A DNA stretch of 64,000 nt from Pseudomonas putida (GTDB lineage: Bacteria > Pseudomonadota > Gammaproteobacteria > Pseudomonadales > Pseudomonadaceae). Shown in pieces: positions 31,936-41,327 of this stretch. The translations under genes and the position numbers were made by a program. Numbering within the stretch: position 1 is the first letter of the stretch; every line of letters begins with the position of its first letter. A model generated the notes under the pieces. It had not been told where the DNA came from. It saw nothing but the letters and a program-made list of their open reading frames with translations, and made no database searches. The DNA lies in the NCBI RefSeq assembly GCF_002025705.1, contig NZ_CP018846.1:859501-923500 (forward strand), in the 5' to 3' direction.

Positions 31936-32001
31936 CAGTTTCAGCGCCTGTGAGATCGAGCGCCGCCCCCGCGGCGCTTGATCCCACAGGCGCTGAAACT
32001 G
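31936..32001. repeat. 66-bp palindrome related to the long-inverted-repeat family
   Basis: Arms of 31 bp (31936-31966 and 31971-32001) with two mismatches around CCCC. The arm contains CGCCTGTGAGATCGAGCGCC, the outermost block of the elements at 17.8, 51.2, 54.1 and 58.8 kb, but lacks their inner parts. It starts 31 nt after the motY stop and may end its transcript. The rest of the 234-bp gap before argG shows no clear promoter. Confidence 0.8.
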
Positions 32002-32138
32002 TCACGGCAAGCACAATCCGACGTCGCGCTGCTGACAGTTCCTGTCGCTTTGTCGTCAGAAGCTGTCGCCCCACTGTAAATTTATCCGCAAGGCCGGTAG
32101 AATCGGTCCCTTTCCGTACAACCCCGTGGAGTGATGGC

Positions 32139-33356
32139 ATGGCGGACGTAAAAAAGGTCGTACTGGCGTATTCCGGCGGCCTTGATACTTCGGTGATTCT
32201 CAAGTGGCTGCAGGACACCTACAACTGCGAAGTGGTGACCTTCACCGCTGACCTGGGTCAGGGCGAAGAAGTCGAGCCGGCTCGCGCCAAAGCTCAGGCG
32301 ATGGGCGTAAAAGAGATCTACATTGACGACCTGCGCGAAGAATTCGTGCGTGACTTCGTCTTCCCGATGTTCCGCGCCAACACCGTCTACGAAGGCGAGT
32401 ACCTGCTGGGTACTTCCATCGCTCGCCCGCTGATCGCCAAGCGCCTGATCGAAATCGCCAACGAAACCGGCGCCGACGCCATTTCCCACGGCGCTACCGG
32501 CAAGGGTAACGACCAGGTCCGCTTCGAGCTGGGCGCCTACGCGCTCAAGCCAGGTGTCAAGGTCATCGCCCCATGGCGCGAGTGGGACCTGCTGTCCCGC
32601 GAGAAGCTGATGGACTACGCCGAGAAGCACGGTATCCCGATCGAGCGCCACGGCAAGAAGAAGTCGCCTTACTCGATGGACGCCAACCTGCTGCACATTT
32701 CTTACGAAGGCGGTGTCCTGGAAGATACCTGGACCGAGCACGAAGAAGACATGTGGCGCTGGAGCGTCTCGCCAGAGAACGCCCCGGACCAGGCTACCTA
32801 CATCGAACTGACCTATCGCAATGGTGACATCGTAGCCATCGACGGCGTCGACATGAGCCCGGCCACCGTGCTTGCCGAGCTGAACCGCATCGGCGGCGCC
32901 AACGGTATCGGCCGTCTGGACATCGTGGAAAACCGCTATGTGGGCATGAAGTCCCGCGGCTGCTACGAAACCCCTGGCGGCACCATCATGCTCAAGGCCC
33001 ACCGCGCCATCGAGTCGATCACCCTGGACCGCGAAGTCGCTCACCTGAAAGACGAGCTGATGCCGAAGTACGCCAGCCTGATCTACACCGGCTACTGGTG
33101 GAGCCCGGAGCGTCTGATGCTGCAGAAGATGATCGACGCTTCGCAGGTCAACGTGAACGGCGTTGTGCGCCTGAAGCTGTACAAGGGCAATGTCATCGTG
33201 GTGGGTCGCAAGTCGGATGATTCGCTGTTCGATGCCAATATTGCAACCTTCGAAGAAGACGGCGGCGCCTACAACCAGGCCGATGCTGCTGGCTTCATCA
33301 AGCTCAATGCGCTGCGCATGCGCATCGCCGCCAACAAAGGCCGTGGGATGCTCTGA
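32139..33356 (+). CDS. argG: Argininosuccinate synthase
   Basis: A 405-residue enzyme that joins citrulline and aspartate with ATP. The start ATG gives [18 protein letters not shown], in which AYSGGLDTS is the pyrophosphate loop. The open frame upstream covers the palindrome and is not coding. Segments [15 protein letters not shown] and the C-terminal tetramer helix are as in type I enzymes. It acts after ArgF, encoded 8 kb away. Confidence 0.95.
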   Translation: MADVKKVVLAYSGGLDTSVILKWLQDTYNCEVVTFTADLGQGEEVEPARAKAQAMGVKEIYIDDLREEFVRDFVFPMFRANTVYEGEYLLGTSIARPLIAKRLIEIANETGADAISHGATGKGNDQVRFELGAYALKPGVKVIAPWREWDLLSREKLMDYAEKHGIPIERHGKKKSPYSMDANLLHISYEGGVLEDTWTEHEEDMWRWSVSPENAPDQATYIELTYRNGDIVAIDGVDMSPATVLAELNRIGGANGIGRLDIVENRYVGMKSRGCYETPGGTIMLKAHRAIESITLDREVAHLKDELMPKYASLIYTGYWWSPERLMLQKMIDASQVNVNGVVRLKLYKGNVIVVGRKSDDSLFDANIATFEEDGGAYNQADAAGFIKLNALRMRIAANKGRGML

Positions 33357-33380
33357 GCATCTGGCTGAACTGGCAAATGA

Positions 33381-33407
33381 ACCCCGGCCTTGGCCGGGGT
33401 TTTTTTT
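33381..33407 (+). terminator. Terminator after argG
   Basis: ACCCCGGCC/GGCCGGGGT with a two-base loop, followed by a run of T. A clear intrinsic terminator 24 bp past the stop. Confidence 0.92.
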
Positions 33408-33428
33408 GCCTGCTGGATCGTGCTCTGA

Positions 33429-33869
33429 TCAATGCCCATGGGATAAACCCTCAGGCAAGCGGGTGGTCGAAAGAACGATACATTGGTGCAGTTCCATGTT
33501 GCACAAGCGTAACTCTCTGTTCTCGGTTGGCTGCTGGGCAATGGCTTGCATCACTTGTTGCTCAATCATTTTCTGCGCGTCAGGGCCGGAGAACATCATG
33601 GTTACTGATTCTTGCGTATCGGCCCCCCCCGCCAGCTCGGGCGTGCGCTTCAGCTCGGCCTGATCGGGTTTGTAAAAGGACTTGTAGTTGAAGTTCAGGG
33701 TGAGGAAGAACAGAGCAGTGAGGAAGAACGGAAACCCTACAAGGAACCATGTGTAGTAGGTCTGACTTTTTTCGCTGAGAAAAGGCAGTGTTGCCAAGGC
33801 AGAGGCTTCGATGATGCCAGCGAAGATAGCGATTATCGTAAGCGGAGCAACAGTTTGGTTATCGGTCAT
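33429..33869 (-). CDS. Small two-helix membrane protein, unknown function
   Basis: A 146-residue protein I do not recognise. GGAGG precedes the ATG at good spacing, which supports it as real. Two hydrophobic segments (about residues 8-30 and 40-60) suggest two transmembrane helices with a soluble C-terminal part of about 80 residues containing two Cys (LCNMELHQC). It lies in DNA of lower G+C than its neighbours and is divergent from an orphan response regulator gene. No function can be assigned. Confidence 0.7.
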   Translation of the reverse strand: MTDNQTVAPLTIIAIFAGIIEASALATLPFLSEKSQTYYTWFLVGFPFFLTALFFLTLNFNYKSFYKPDQAELKRTPELAGGADTQESVTMMFSGPDAQKMIEQQVMQAIAQQPTENRELRLCNMELHQCIVLSTTRLPEGLSHGH

Positions 33870-34176
33870 GTTATTGCCTCCGGCATGTACCGCTTATCAA
33901 TAACCTACTGACCTCTTCCCCTAAATTGTGGACTTTTTCCCGGTGAGGGAATTTGTTCGCGAGGTCGATGAAAAGCGCGAATGGATTATTGTTCCTTCGC
34001 GTGTTCGCAAGAACTTTCGAGAAGATCTTGTAAATTTTTTCTTGTAGGAAAATTCCCAAACCGACGTAGGGTTCATCTATTCGGCTATTTGTACGGGGAA
34101 TGGACGCGCCATTGAGCGTTCTGCTCGGTTATTGTGAGGCGGTCGTCAAAGCAAAATAACGAATGATGGATATCGC
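33870..34176. other. AT-rich intergenic region before the LuxR-type regulator
   Basis: A 307-bp region without a convincing gene; a 62-codon minus-strand frame (33871-34059) has no Shine-Dalgarno and unlikely composition. A/T tracts such as TTGTAAATTTTTTCTTGTAGGAAAATT are more frequent than elsewhere in the window. It must hold promoters for both flanking genes. It may be bound by a xenogeneic silencer of the MvaT/TurA type, but that is a guess. Confidence 0.4.
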
Positions 34177-34803
34177 ATGAATAAAGTCCTTATCGTGGAT
34201 GATCATCCGGTCATACGCTTGGCAGTGCGCATGCTGATGGAGCGGCATGGGTACGACGTGGTCGCGGAAACCGACAACGGCATAGCCGCCTTGCAGCTCA
34301 CGCGTGAACACCTTCCCGATATTGTCGTACTGGATATCGGCATTCCAAAACTTGATGGGCTGGAAGTCATCGCCCGCATGGCAGCTGCCAGCCCTGGTAG
34401 CCGTGTGCTGGTACTGACCTCACAAGCACCCGGGCACTTTTCCATGCGCTGCATGCAGGCGGGTGCCGCTGGCTATGTGTGCAAGCAGCAAGAACTCACC
34501 GAGCTGCTCAGTGCTATCAAGGCCGTGCTCTCCGGTTACAGCTACTTCCCCAATCAGGCCTTGCACAAGTCGCGTGGGCGGGTAGGGGGCGCAAGCGAGT
34601 CTGAGATGGTCGATCGCCTGTCGGCAAGGGAGATGATGGTTCTGCAGCAGCTTGCACGGGGCAGGTCCAACAAAGAGATCGCCGACAGCATGTTCCTCAG
34701 CAACAAGACGGTCAGCACCTACAAGACCCGTTTGTTGCTGAAGCTCAATGCCCACTCGCTGGTGGACTTGATCGAGCTGGCCCGGCGTCATGACCTGAAC
34801 TGA
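34177..34803 (+). CDS. NarL/LuxR-type response regulator (orphan)
   Basis: A 208-residue response regulator. The receiver domain has acidic residues Asp8-Asp9, phospho-acceptor Asp53 in VLDIGIP and the conserved LTSQ and K in VCKQQ. The C-terminal LuxR-type helix-turn-helix (about 145-205) contains LSAREMMVLQQLARGRSNKE and LSNKTVSTYKTRLL. Overall it is of the BvgA/EvgA/RocA class. No kinase gene is adjacent, so its partner must be elsewhere. Regulators of this class often control surface structures, but the sequence does not tell which. Confidence 0.85.
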   Translation: MNKVLIVDDHPVIRLAVRMLMERHGYDVVAETDNGIAALQLTREHLPDIVVLDIGIPKLDGLEVIARMAAASPGSRVLVLTSQAPGHFSMRCMQAGAAGYVCKQQELTELLSAIKAVLSGYSYFPNQALHKSRGRVGGASESEMVDRLSAREMMVLQQLARGRSNKEIADSMFLSNKTVSTYKTRLLLKLNAHSLVDLIELARRHDLN

Positions 34804-34814
34804 ACCGCGCATGT

Positions 34815-34840
34815 AAAAAGCCTCCGCGAAGGAGGCTTTG
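34815..34840. terminator. Bidirectional terminator after the response regulator
   Basis: AAAGCCTCC/GGAGGCTTT stem with loop GCGAA; a run of five T follows on the minus strand. It serves the small gene at 34848 and probably the regulator as well. Confidence 0.85.
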
Positions 34841-34847
34841 CATGGGA

Positions 34848-35024
34848 TTACAGGTCGTAGTCGAAATCGGCGAGTTGCCGTTGCAGGCGCCGTTCTTCGA
34901 GGAGGTTGTCTATGGTGCGACGCTTGCTCAGGTTGGTCTTCGCGGTTTCCACCTGAGGCTCCGCTTCGTCGTCAGTGGTGGCAAAGTCATCTTCGATCGA
35001 CAGGTCGTCTTTATCGGTACTCAT
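34848..35024 (-). CDS. PA3496-family small protein
   Basis: A 58-residue acidic and then basic protein starting MSTDKDDLSIEDDFATTDDE and ending in an Arg/Leu-rich helix (RRTIDNLLEERRLQRQLADF). It resembles the PA3496 family of pseudomonads, annotated as putative envelope integrity proteins, and occupies the same place next to nth. There is no signal peptide or membrane helix. The role is not known from sequence. Confidence 0.75.
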   Translation of the reverse strand: MSTDKDDLSIEDDFATTDDEAEPQVETAKTNLSKRRTIDNLLEERRLQRQLADFDYDL

Positions 35025-35128
35025 GAGTCGCTCCAAGCCAAAGGGCCATTGGCCGTCCTTATAGCGAGAAAGCGGAGTCCGGTAAAAAAGATTTTTTCAA
35101 TCGCGCGGCAGCAGTTTTTGCTATTGGC

Positions 35129-35767
35129 TCAATCGTCGGAGGTCTTGTGCTTGTATTCGCAAAGATCTTCGATGCGGCAGCTGCCGCAACGTGGCTTGCG
35201 AGCCTGGCAAACGTAGCGGCCATGCAGGATGAGCCAATGGTGGGCATCGAGCAGGTAATCTTTGGGGACGAACTTGAGCAGTTTCTTCTCGACTTCGAGC
35301 ACGTTCTTGCCTGGTGCGATCCCAGTGCGGTTGCTGACCCGGAAGATGTGCGTGTCAACGGCCATGGCCGGCTGGCGGAAGGCGGTGTTGAGCACCACGT
35401 TGGCGGTCTTGCGGCCAACGCCTGGCAACGCCTCCAGTGCTTCCCGCGTCTGCGGGACTTCGCCGTCATGGCGTTCGATCAATAACCGGCACGCCTCGAT
35501 GACATTCTTGGCCTTGCTGTTGTAGAGGCCGATGGTCTTGATGTATTCGCTCAGCCCCTCGACCCCCAGAGCATGAATAGCCTGCGGTGTATTGGCGACC
35601 GGGAAAAGGCGCGCGGTCGCCTTGTTGACGCCGACATCGGTGGACTGAGCAGAAAGCGTCACGGCAACCAGCAGCTCGAAAGGGGTGGTGTAAGCCAGTT
35701 CCGTTTTCGGATCGGGATTATCTTCGTGCAGCCTGCGAAAGATCTCCAGGCGTTTGGCGGCATTCAT
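35129..35767 (-). CDS. nth: Endonuclease III
   Basis: A 212-residue DNA glycosylase/AP lyase for oxidised pyrimidines. The helix-hairpin-helix LPGVGRKTANVVL contains catalytic Lys120, and Asp138 is in VDTHIFRV. The C-terminal [4Fe-4S] ligands follow Cys-x6-Cys-x2-Cys-x5-Cys (CQARKPRCGSCRIEDLC). It starts 4 bp after the rnfE stop, the usual end of the rnf operon in gamma-proteobacteria. Confidence 0.96.
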   Translation of the reverse strand: MNAAKRLEIFRRLHEDNPDPKTELAYTTPFELLVAVTLSAQSTDVGVNKATARLFPVANTPQAIHALGVEGLSEYIKTIGLYNSKAKNVIEACRLLIERHDGEVPQTREALEALPGVGRKTANVVLNTAFRQPAMAVDTHIFRVSNRTGIAPGKNVLEVEKKLLKFVPKDYLLDAHHWLILHGRYVCQARKPRCGSCRIEDLCEYKHKTSDD

Positions 35768-35771
35768 GGGG

Positions 35772-36290
35772 TCAACGCTTTCCTTGACGACGTGTGAGGG
35801 TGGGGCCTAGCCAATTGTACAAGGCCAGCAGGGTGCCGAGCAGTAGCAGCGCACCTGCCGGCAGGTTGGCCAGATGCATGCCCGCGACCTGGTCCAGCCA
35901 TTGGCGACCAGCACCTAGCAGCAGGCAGGCGAGCAGCACGCCAGGCAAATGGAGCAACAGTTGCCGCCAGCGGCCTGCGCTTGGCAGCAGTATGTCGATG
36001 GCAAGGCATTGCAGGCAGATCAGCGCTGGGAAATAGCCAAGCGCCAGCGCCAATGGCAATGCCCAGGCGCGCAGCGCCAGTTGCAGGCAACTGACAAGCG
36101 CAGCAAGCAACAGCAAGCTTGCCAGCCAGTATTTCGCGCCGTTGAGGGTTGCCCGCAATGGGCTTAGCAAGCATTGGTGGAGTAGCGGCAGCACGAGCAT
36201 GCACAGGCCGATGGCAAAAGCCTGAGGCAACGTTCGCGTTGCGCCAAGCAGTGGAGCCAGGCCGGTTGCCAGCAAGCAGAATCTATTCAT
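35772..36290 (-). CDS. rnfE: RnfE-like membrane subunit (short)
   Basis: A 172-residue hydrophobic protein with about five or six transmembrane helices. It takes the rnfE position between rnfG and nth. The start MNRFCLLATGLAPLLGATRT overlaps the end of rnfG by 8 bp. It is shorter than usual RnfE (about 200-230 residues) and diverged; the segment FPALICLQCLAID keeps the half-helix Cys region of the RnfA/RnfE fold. The assignment rests mainly on position and membrane pattern. Confidence 0.7.
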   Translation of the reverse strand: MNRFCLLATGLAPLLGATRTLPQAFAIGLCMLVLPLLHQCLLSPLRATLNGAKYWLASLLLLAALVSCLQLALRAWALPLALALGYFPALICLQCLAIDILLPSAGRWRQLLLHLPGVLLACLLLGAGRQWLDQVAGMHLANLPAGALLLLGTLLALYNWLGPTLTRRQGKR

Positions 36291-36885
36291 GGTCGGGAGC
36301 TCCCAGCAGTTCGCTGCGATGCTGGTCAAAATAGCGCAATGCCTCTTGCTGGGCGTCGATGACTGCCCGAGACGTAACGGTCGCACCGGCCAGCTGGTCG
36401 AAGTCGCCCTGGTCGCGCCGGATCGCCCAGTGATCGCCAAGGCCATGCTTGGCAAACTGCTCCAGCCAGCCAGACTGCGGATCGGCAATCTGGGCGCCCA
36501 AGCCAGGGCTTTCCTGCTGTTCGACCACCCGAGTGCCGATCAGGCGGCCAGCGGTGTCGATGGCAATGGTCAGCCTGATAGGACCGGCATAGCCTTGTAC
36601 CTGGCTCACCAGCACGATGGCGGTTGGCGAAGTGCCGCGGGTTGCGCGATAGGCAGCGAGTACCTTGCTATGCAGCGGCTGATCGGCTGGCAATGGCAAC
36701 GCGCTTTCCAGCGGATGGTTATCGTAGCTTTGCGTCGGCAGCGCTGCGAGGAACTGGCTTGCCTGCAACTGGCGCTCGGCATCGACGATGGCGGGGCGGG
36801 TCCAGTGTTGCCAGGCCAACGTCACCGCCACCGCCGAGCCACCGAGGGCAAGTAGCAACAAGGTGCTGCGAATGGGCGCGATCAT
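36283..36885 (-). CDS. rnfG: Rnf complex subunit RnfG (covalent FMN)
   Basis: A 200-residue protein with one N-terminal membrane helix (about residues 6-24) and a periplasmic FMN-binding domain. The flavinylation motif is in LAGATVTSRAV, where the second Thr is the expected FMN attachment site. The start overlaps the rnfD stop by 4 bp. The longer frame upstream lies inside rnfD and is a shadow. Confidence 0.85.
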   Translation of the reverse strand: MIAPIRSTLLLLALGGSAVAVTLAWQHWTRPAIVDAERQLQASQFLAALPTQSYDNHPLESALPLPADQPLHSKVLAAYRATRGTSPTAIVLVSQVQGYAGPIRLTIAIDTAGRLIGTRVVEQQESPGLGAQIADPQSGWLEQFAKHGLGDHWAIRRDQGDFDQLAGATVTSRAVIDAQQEALRYFDQHRSELLGAPDHE

Positions 36886-37853
36886 GGCAAGACCTGCTGG
36901 CGCCGCAAGGCGAACCGATCCAGGGCGGGCGCGGTCAGGTTCATCAGCAGGATGGCGAATGCCGTGCCATCCGGGTAACTGCCCCAGGTGCGAATCAGGT
37001 AGATCAGCGCGCCTGCGCCAAAGCCGAACAGCAGCTTGGCCAGATTGGACTTGGGGCCGGACACCGGTTCCGTGGCGATGAAAAATGCCGCCAGCATGGT
37101 TGAGCCGCTGAACAGGTGCAGCAGTGGCGAGCCGTTTGAATCCGAGCCGGAACCATTCCAGGCCAGCAGACTGAATAAGAACAGTCCGCTCAGCAGGCCT
37201 GCCGGGGCATGCCAGCTGATGACCTTGCGCAGCCACAGAAACAGCCCGCCCAACAGCAGGGTCAGGTTGATCCATTCGCTGCTGCTGCCGCCGACGCTGC
37301 CAAAACCTGGGTGGCTGGCGAACAGCTCGTCGATGGTCAGGCTGCGATTGTGGCGCAGGCCGTCGAGAATGGTCGGTCCCGCCCAAGCATCGATCTGGGT
37401 AGCACTGCCAGACACCAGCTGAAGGCTGTCGATAAAGCCAAGGGCCTGGCTGGGCCAGTGAGTCATTTGCAGTGGAAAGTTCAGCAGCACAAAGGCGTAA
37501 CCGACCATCGCCGGGTTGACCAGGTTGCGGCCCACTCCGCCGAAGGCCTGCTTGCCGACGCCGATGGCAATGCATGCCGCTGTTACTGGCAGCCACCATG
37601 GTGCCGCTGCTGGCAGTGCGATGGTCAGCAGCACGGCCGTTACCAGGGCGCTGCCATCGTTCAAAGCCGGCAGAACAGGCAGGCGACGTACTGCCAACAG
37701 TGCCGCCTCGCAGCTCAGAGCACAACTGGCGCACAGCAACAGGCTGAACAGTACTCCCCAACCCTGCGTCCAGAACGAAACGAGCAAGCCGGGTATGCAG
37801 GCCAGCAACACCAGGCCCATGGCCCTGCGTAGTCGTGGGTCAGGGCTTGTCAT
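36882..37853 (-). CDS. rnfD: Rnf complex subunit RnfD (covalent FMN)
   Basis: A 323-residue integral membrane protein with several transmembrane helices. The start [17 protein letters not shown] overlaps rnfB by 14 bp. [18 protein letters not shown] is the NqrB/RnfD signature. [20 protein letters not shown] contains the Ser-Gly-Ser-Thr flavinylation site. In a complete Rnf complex it moves electrons across the membrane; here its usual cytoplasmic donor RnfC is missing. Confidence 0.88.
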   Translation of the reverse strand: MTSPDPRLRRAMGLVLLACIPGLLVSFWTQGWGVLFSLLLCASCALSCEAALLAVRRLPVLPALNDGSALVTAVLLTIALPAAAPWWLPVTAACIAIGVGKQAFGGVGRNLVNPAMVGYAFVLLNFPLQMTHWPSQALGFIDSLQLVSGSATQIDAWAGPTILDGLRHNRSLTIDELFASHPGFGSVGGSSSEWINLTLLLGGLFLWLRKVISWHAPAGLLSGLFLFSLLAWNGSGSDSNGSPLLHLFSGSTMLAAFFIATEPVSGPKSNLAKLLFGFGAGALIYLIRTWGSYPDGTAFAILLMNLTAPALDRFALRRQQVLP

Positions 37854-38496
37854 GTTCAGGCCCCGCCGCGGCGGTTTGCTGCGCCTTGATGCGTTCGAGG
37901 GCGGCCTTGATCGGGTCTGCCGCGCCTTTTGCGGCCTCGGCCGAACGTGCCAGGCGCTGCGCTTCCCGGCGCGCCACATCGCGTAGCAGCCGGGCGCTTC
38001 GCTGTTCATGGCGCTGGCGCGCATGTTCGCGGCGCTGGCGGCGGGCCTGCAGTTGCTCGGGGGTATGGGCCAGGCCGCTGACAATCGGTACCACCGCCGC
38101 CGGCAGTGGGCGCATGTCGATGCAGTCGACCGGGCAGGGTGCCAGGCAAAGGTCACAGCCGGTGCATTCGCTGGCGATGACCGTATGCATCAGTTTTGCG
38201 GCACCGATGATGGCATCTACCGGGCAAGCCTGGATGCACTTGGTGCAGCCGATGCATTCGGCTTCGCGAATGTAGGCAACCTGGGGCGGTGCGCTGCCAC
38301 GTTGCGGGTCCGGCGCCAGCAGCGGTACCTCGAGCAGCGCGGCCAACGCGGCGATGGTTTCTATGCCGCCCGGCGGGCACTTGTTGATTGCCTCGCCCGC
38401 AGCCAGGCCTTCGGCGTAGGGCCGGCAACCATTGTGGCCGCATTTTCCGCATTGGGTCTGCGGCAACAGGGCGTCGATACGTTGAATCAAGTTCAT
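37840..38496 (-). CDS. rnfB: Rnf complex ferredoxin subunit RnfB, with unusual ends
   Basis: A 218-residue iron-sulfur protein. The first cluster domain has Cys16, Cys19, Cys24 and Cys40. Two [4Fe-4S] ferredoxin motifs follow (Cys81/84/87/91 and Cys111/114/117/121). Compared with E. coli RsxB, the N-terminal membrane helix is absent: the protein begins [20 protein letters not shown] and its ATG overlaps the rnfA stop by 4 bp, so there is no room for a helix. Residues 147-218 form an Arg/Ala/Glu-rich, probably helical tail. Within it [14 protein letters not shown] resembles the repeats in RnfC tails. The next gene is rnfD; rnfC is absent. Confidence 0.88.
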   Translation of the reverse strand: MNLIQRIDALLPQTQCGKCGHNGCRPYAEGLAAGEAINKCPPGGIETIAALAALLEVPLLAPDPQRGSAPPQVAYIREAECIGCTKCIQACPVDAIIGAAKLMHTVIASECTGCDLCLAPCPVDCIDMRPLPAAVVPIVSGLAHTPEQLQARRQRREHARQRHEQRSARLLRDVARREAQRLARSAEAAKGAADPIKAALERIKAQQTAAAGPEHDKP

Positions 38497-39041
38497 TGCG
38501 TGAAAAGTCCGTTGAAACCCGAGAACGCCAGGGCCATGACACCCGTACCGATCAATGTAATGGGCAGGCCGCGCAGCGCGGCTGGTATTTCAGCGTGCTG
38601 GCTGCGCTGGTAAAGGTCGTCAAACAGCGTCAGCGCAAGCCAGAAGCCCAGGCCGGCCAGTATCCCCACGTTCAACGTTGCAAGCGCGCTGGTGTTGTTT
38701 CCCGTCACTTGCAGTGCCAGGCCTAGCAGCAATGCATTGCCCAGCATTGGCCGCCCAAGGTGCCTGGTGGGCCACTGCGGACGTAGCCTTGCCAGCATCT
38801 GCGGCACTCCCCATGCCAGCAATCCCAGCCAGGGCAGGAGCAGGAACAGGCGCAGGTCCTGCGCATGCAAGGGCGCTACGATCACCCGTTCGAGCACTTG
38901 CCCGCCGATTATCCCGAGAGCTGTCGACAAGGCACCTGCCAGGCCGCACACGTGCAGCCGCAGCCGGCTTGGCGGCTGTTTTTGCAAGAGCAGATGGCTG
39001 AACAGCGCAGCGCTGGCCAGGATCAGCATGTAGTCGTTCAT
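38493..39041 (-). CDS. rnfA: Rnf complex membrane subunit RnfA
   Basis: A 182-residue membrane protein with about six helices, first gene of the rnf operon, 90 bp downstream of metG. It starts [40 protein letters not shown] fits the RnfA/RnfE fold, but the protein is clearly diverged from the well-conserved RnfA of other gamma-proteobacteria. Identification rests on operon position and membrane pattern. Confidence 0.75.
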   Translation of the reverse strand: MNDYMLILASAALFSHLLLQKQPPSRLRLHVCGLAGALSTALGIIGGQVLERVIVAPLHAQDLRLFLLLPWLGLLAWGVPQMLARLRPQWPTRHLGRPMLGNALLLGLALQVTGNNTSALATLNVGILAGLGFWLALTLFDDLYQRSQHAEIPAALRGLPITLIGTGVMALAFSGFNGLFTQ

Positions 39042-39099
39042 GTGAATGACAATAGCCGGGAAACGCCTTGCACGTCCGGCATTGGCGCAGCAGATGGAG

Positions 39100-39125
39100 C
39101 TGCCCCGGCGGTGAGGCCGGGGCAG
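39100..39125 (-). terminator. GC-rich hairpin between metG and rnfA
   Basis: CTGCCCCGGC/GCCGGGGCAG pair over a six-base loop, 6 bp beyond the metG stop. No T-run follows on the minus strand, so it may attenuate rather than stop transcription into rnf. Confidence 0.5.
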
Positions 39126-39131
39126 GGGGGG

Positions 39132-41171
39132 TTACTTGATGCGCTGACCAGGCTTGGCGCCGCTGTCAGGGCTGAGCAGGTAGATCTCTTCGCCGCCCGG
39201 GCCGGCCGCCATGACCATGCCCTCGGACACGCCAAAACGCATTTTCCGCGGCTTGAGGTTCGCCACCATCATGGTCAGGCGGCCTTCCAGCTTGGACGGG
39301 TCCGGATAGGCCGACTTGATACCGGAGAACACGTTGCGGCGCTCGTCACCGATGTCCAGGGTCAGTTGCAGCAACTTGTCGGCCCCAGGCACGGCTTCGG
39401 CCTTGACGATCAGCGCGACGCGCAGGTCGACGGCGGCAAAGGTGTCGAACTCGATCTCGGTCGACAGCGGGTCTTTGCTCAGCTCGCCATTGCCAGCTGG
39501 TGCCTGTGCTTCGGCGGCCAGCAGGTCTTCCTTGCTGGCGGCAACCATGGCTTCGACCTTGGCCGGCTCGATGCGGCTCATCAGCGCCTTGAATGGGTTC
39601 AACTGGTGGTTTTCCAGGCGCGATTGATGATCGTTCCAGGTCAGCGGGGCGACGTTGAGGAACGCTTCGGCATCGGCGGCCAGCAGCGGCAACACCGGCT
39701 TGAGGAAGATCACCAGCTGGCGGAACAGGTTGATGCCTTGGGCGCAGATGGCCTGGACTTCGTCCTGCTTGCCTTCTTGCTTGGCCAGCGACCAAGGCGC
39801 CTTGTCGGCGATCCAGGCGTTGGCACGGTCGGCCAGGGCCATGATTTCGCGCATGGCACGGCCGAAGTCGCGGCCTTCATAGGCCTCGGCGATCGACGGG
39901 GCCGCGGCGAGGAAGGCCTCGGTCAGCTCCGGCGCTGCGTCGCCCGCGACCATCACGCCAGCATTGCCCTTGTGGATGAAGCCTGCGCAACGGCTGGCAA
40001 TGTTGACGACCTTGCCGACCAGGTCGGAGTTGACCTTCTGCACGAAGTCCTCGAGGTTCAGGTCGAGGTCATCGACGCCACGGCCAAGCTTGGCGGCGTA
40101 GTAGTAGCGCAGGTATTCCGGCTGCAGGTGGTCCAGGTAGGTGCGGGCCTTGATGAAGGTACCACGCGATTTGGACATCTTCGCGCCGTTGACGGTCAGG
40201 TAGCCGTGCACGTTGACCGCGGTCGGTTTGCGGAAGCCGGCGCCTTCGAGCATGGCTGGCCAGAACAGGGCGTGGAAGTTGACGATGTCCTTGCCGATGA
40301 AGTGGTACAACTCGGCCTTGGAGCCTTCGTTCCAGAAGGCATCGAAGTCCAGTTCGGGGCGGCGGGCACAGAGGTTCTTGAAGCTGGCCATGTAGCCGAT
40401 CGGCGCGTCCAGCCAGACATAGAAGTACTTGCCTGGCTCGCCCGGGATCTCGAAGCCGAAGTAGGGCGCATCACGCGAGATGTCCCACTCCTGCAGGCCG
40501 GAATCCAGCCATTCGGCCAGTTTGTTGGCCACGGCATCCTGCAGGGTACCGCTACGGGTCCATTGCTGCAGCATGGCCTGGAAGTCAGGCAGCTTGAAGA
40601 AGAAGTGCTGGGAATCGCGCAGTACCGGCGTGGCACCGGAGATCGCCGACTTTGGGTTCTTCAGTTCGGTCGGGGCGTAGGTGGCACCGCATTTTTCGCA
40701 GTTATCGCCGTACTGGTCTTCAGCCGCACATTTCGGGCAGGTGCCCTTGATGAAACGGTCGGCGAGGAACATGCCCTTTTCAGGGTCGAAATACTGGGTC
40801 ACCGAACGGGTGGCGATGTGCCCGGCGTCACGCAGGCGCGAGTAGATCAGGCTCGACAGCTCGCGGTTTTCGTCGCTGTGAGTGGAGTGGAAGTTGTCGA
40901 AGTCCACCAGGAAATCGGCAAAGTCACCGCTGTGCTCGGCCTGGACATTGGCGATCAGCTGCTCGGGGGTGATGCCTTCCTTCTCGGCGCGTAGCATGAT
41001 GGCCGAACCGTGGGCATCGTCGGCGCAGACATAGATGCACTGGTTGCCGCGCAGCTTCTGGAAGCGCACCCACATGTCCGTCTGGATGTACTCCAGCATA
41101 TGGCCAAGGTGGATGGATCCATTGGCATAGGGCAGGGCGCTGGTGACGAGAATCTGACGTGGCTCGGACAT
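39132..41171 (-). CDS. metG: Methionyl-tRNA synthetase
   Basis: A 679-residue class I synthetase. The start [19 protein letters not shown] is the family start; the much longer frame beyond runs opposite mrp. It has the HIGH-type motif HLGHMLEY, the zinc site CPKC...[13 protein letters not shown], and a C-terminal tRNA-binding (EMAP II-like) domain of about 110 residues that makes the dimer. It is divergent from mrp, a gene pair conserved in gamma-proteobacteria. Confidence 0.96.
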   Translation of the reverse strand: MSEPRQILVTSALPYANGSIHLGHMLEYIQTDMWVRFQKLRGNQCIYVCADDAHGSAIMLRAEKEGITPEQLIANVQAEHSGDFADFLVDFDNFHSTHSDENRELSSLIYSRLRDAGHIATRSVTQYFDPEKGMFLADRFIKGTCPKCAAEDQYGDNCEKCGATYAPTELKNPKSAISGATPVLRDSQHFFFKLPDFQAMLQQWTRSGTLQDAVANKLAEWLDSGLQEWDISRDAPYFGFEIPGEPGKYFYVWLDAPIGYMASFKNLCARRPELDFDAFWNEGSKAELYHFIGKDIVNFHALFWPAMLEGAGFRKPTAVNVHGYLTVNGAKMSKSRGTFIKARTYLDHLQPEYLRYYYAAKLGRGVDDLDLNLEDFVQKVNSDLVGKVVNIASRCAGFIHKGNAGVMVAGDAAPELTEAFLAAAPSIAEAYEGRDFGRAMREIMALADRANAWIADKAPWSLAKQEGKQDEVQAICAQGINLFRQLVIFLKPVLPLLAADAEAFLNVAPLTWNDHQSRLENHQLNPFKALMSRIEPAKVEAMVAASKEDLLAAEAQAPAGNGELSKDPLSTEIEFDTFAAVDLRVALIVKAEAVPGADKLLQLTLDIGDERRNVFSGIKSAYPDPSKLEGRLTMMVANLKPRKMRFGVSEGMVMAAGPGGEEIYLLSPDSGAKPGQRIK

Positions 41172-41327
41172 GGTGGCTCGGCTACTTATCTGGCTCGGGT
41201 AAAAATGAGGGTGATCGGCCACTATAAAGGGCCGGCGAAGATATTTCACCCCAAGCACGCATCTGCTGACGATTGACGGGTTACGATAGGCGTCTGTTTC
41301 GTACTCAGTTTGCCAATGGGAGTGTCC

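Noticed and set aside
33871..34059. 62-codon minus-strand gene upstream of the small membrane protein
   Set aside because: No Shine-Dalgarno, lies in AT-rich intergenic DNA, and no similarity to any family I know.
36886..37761. Possible RnfG fusion with a 290-residue N-terminal part
   Set aside because: That stretch is the shadow of rnfD in another frame; RnfG starts at 36885 with the normal membrane helix.
38865..40994. 709-codon plus-strand open frame opposite metG
   Set aside because: metG is unmistakable on the other strand; the frame has low-complexity His/Gln/Val composition typical of antisense shadows.
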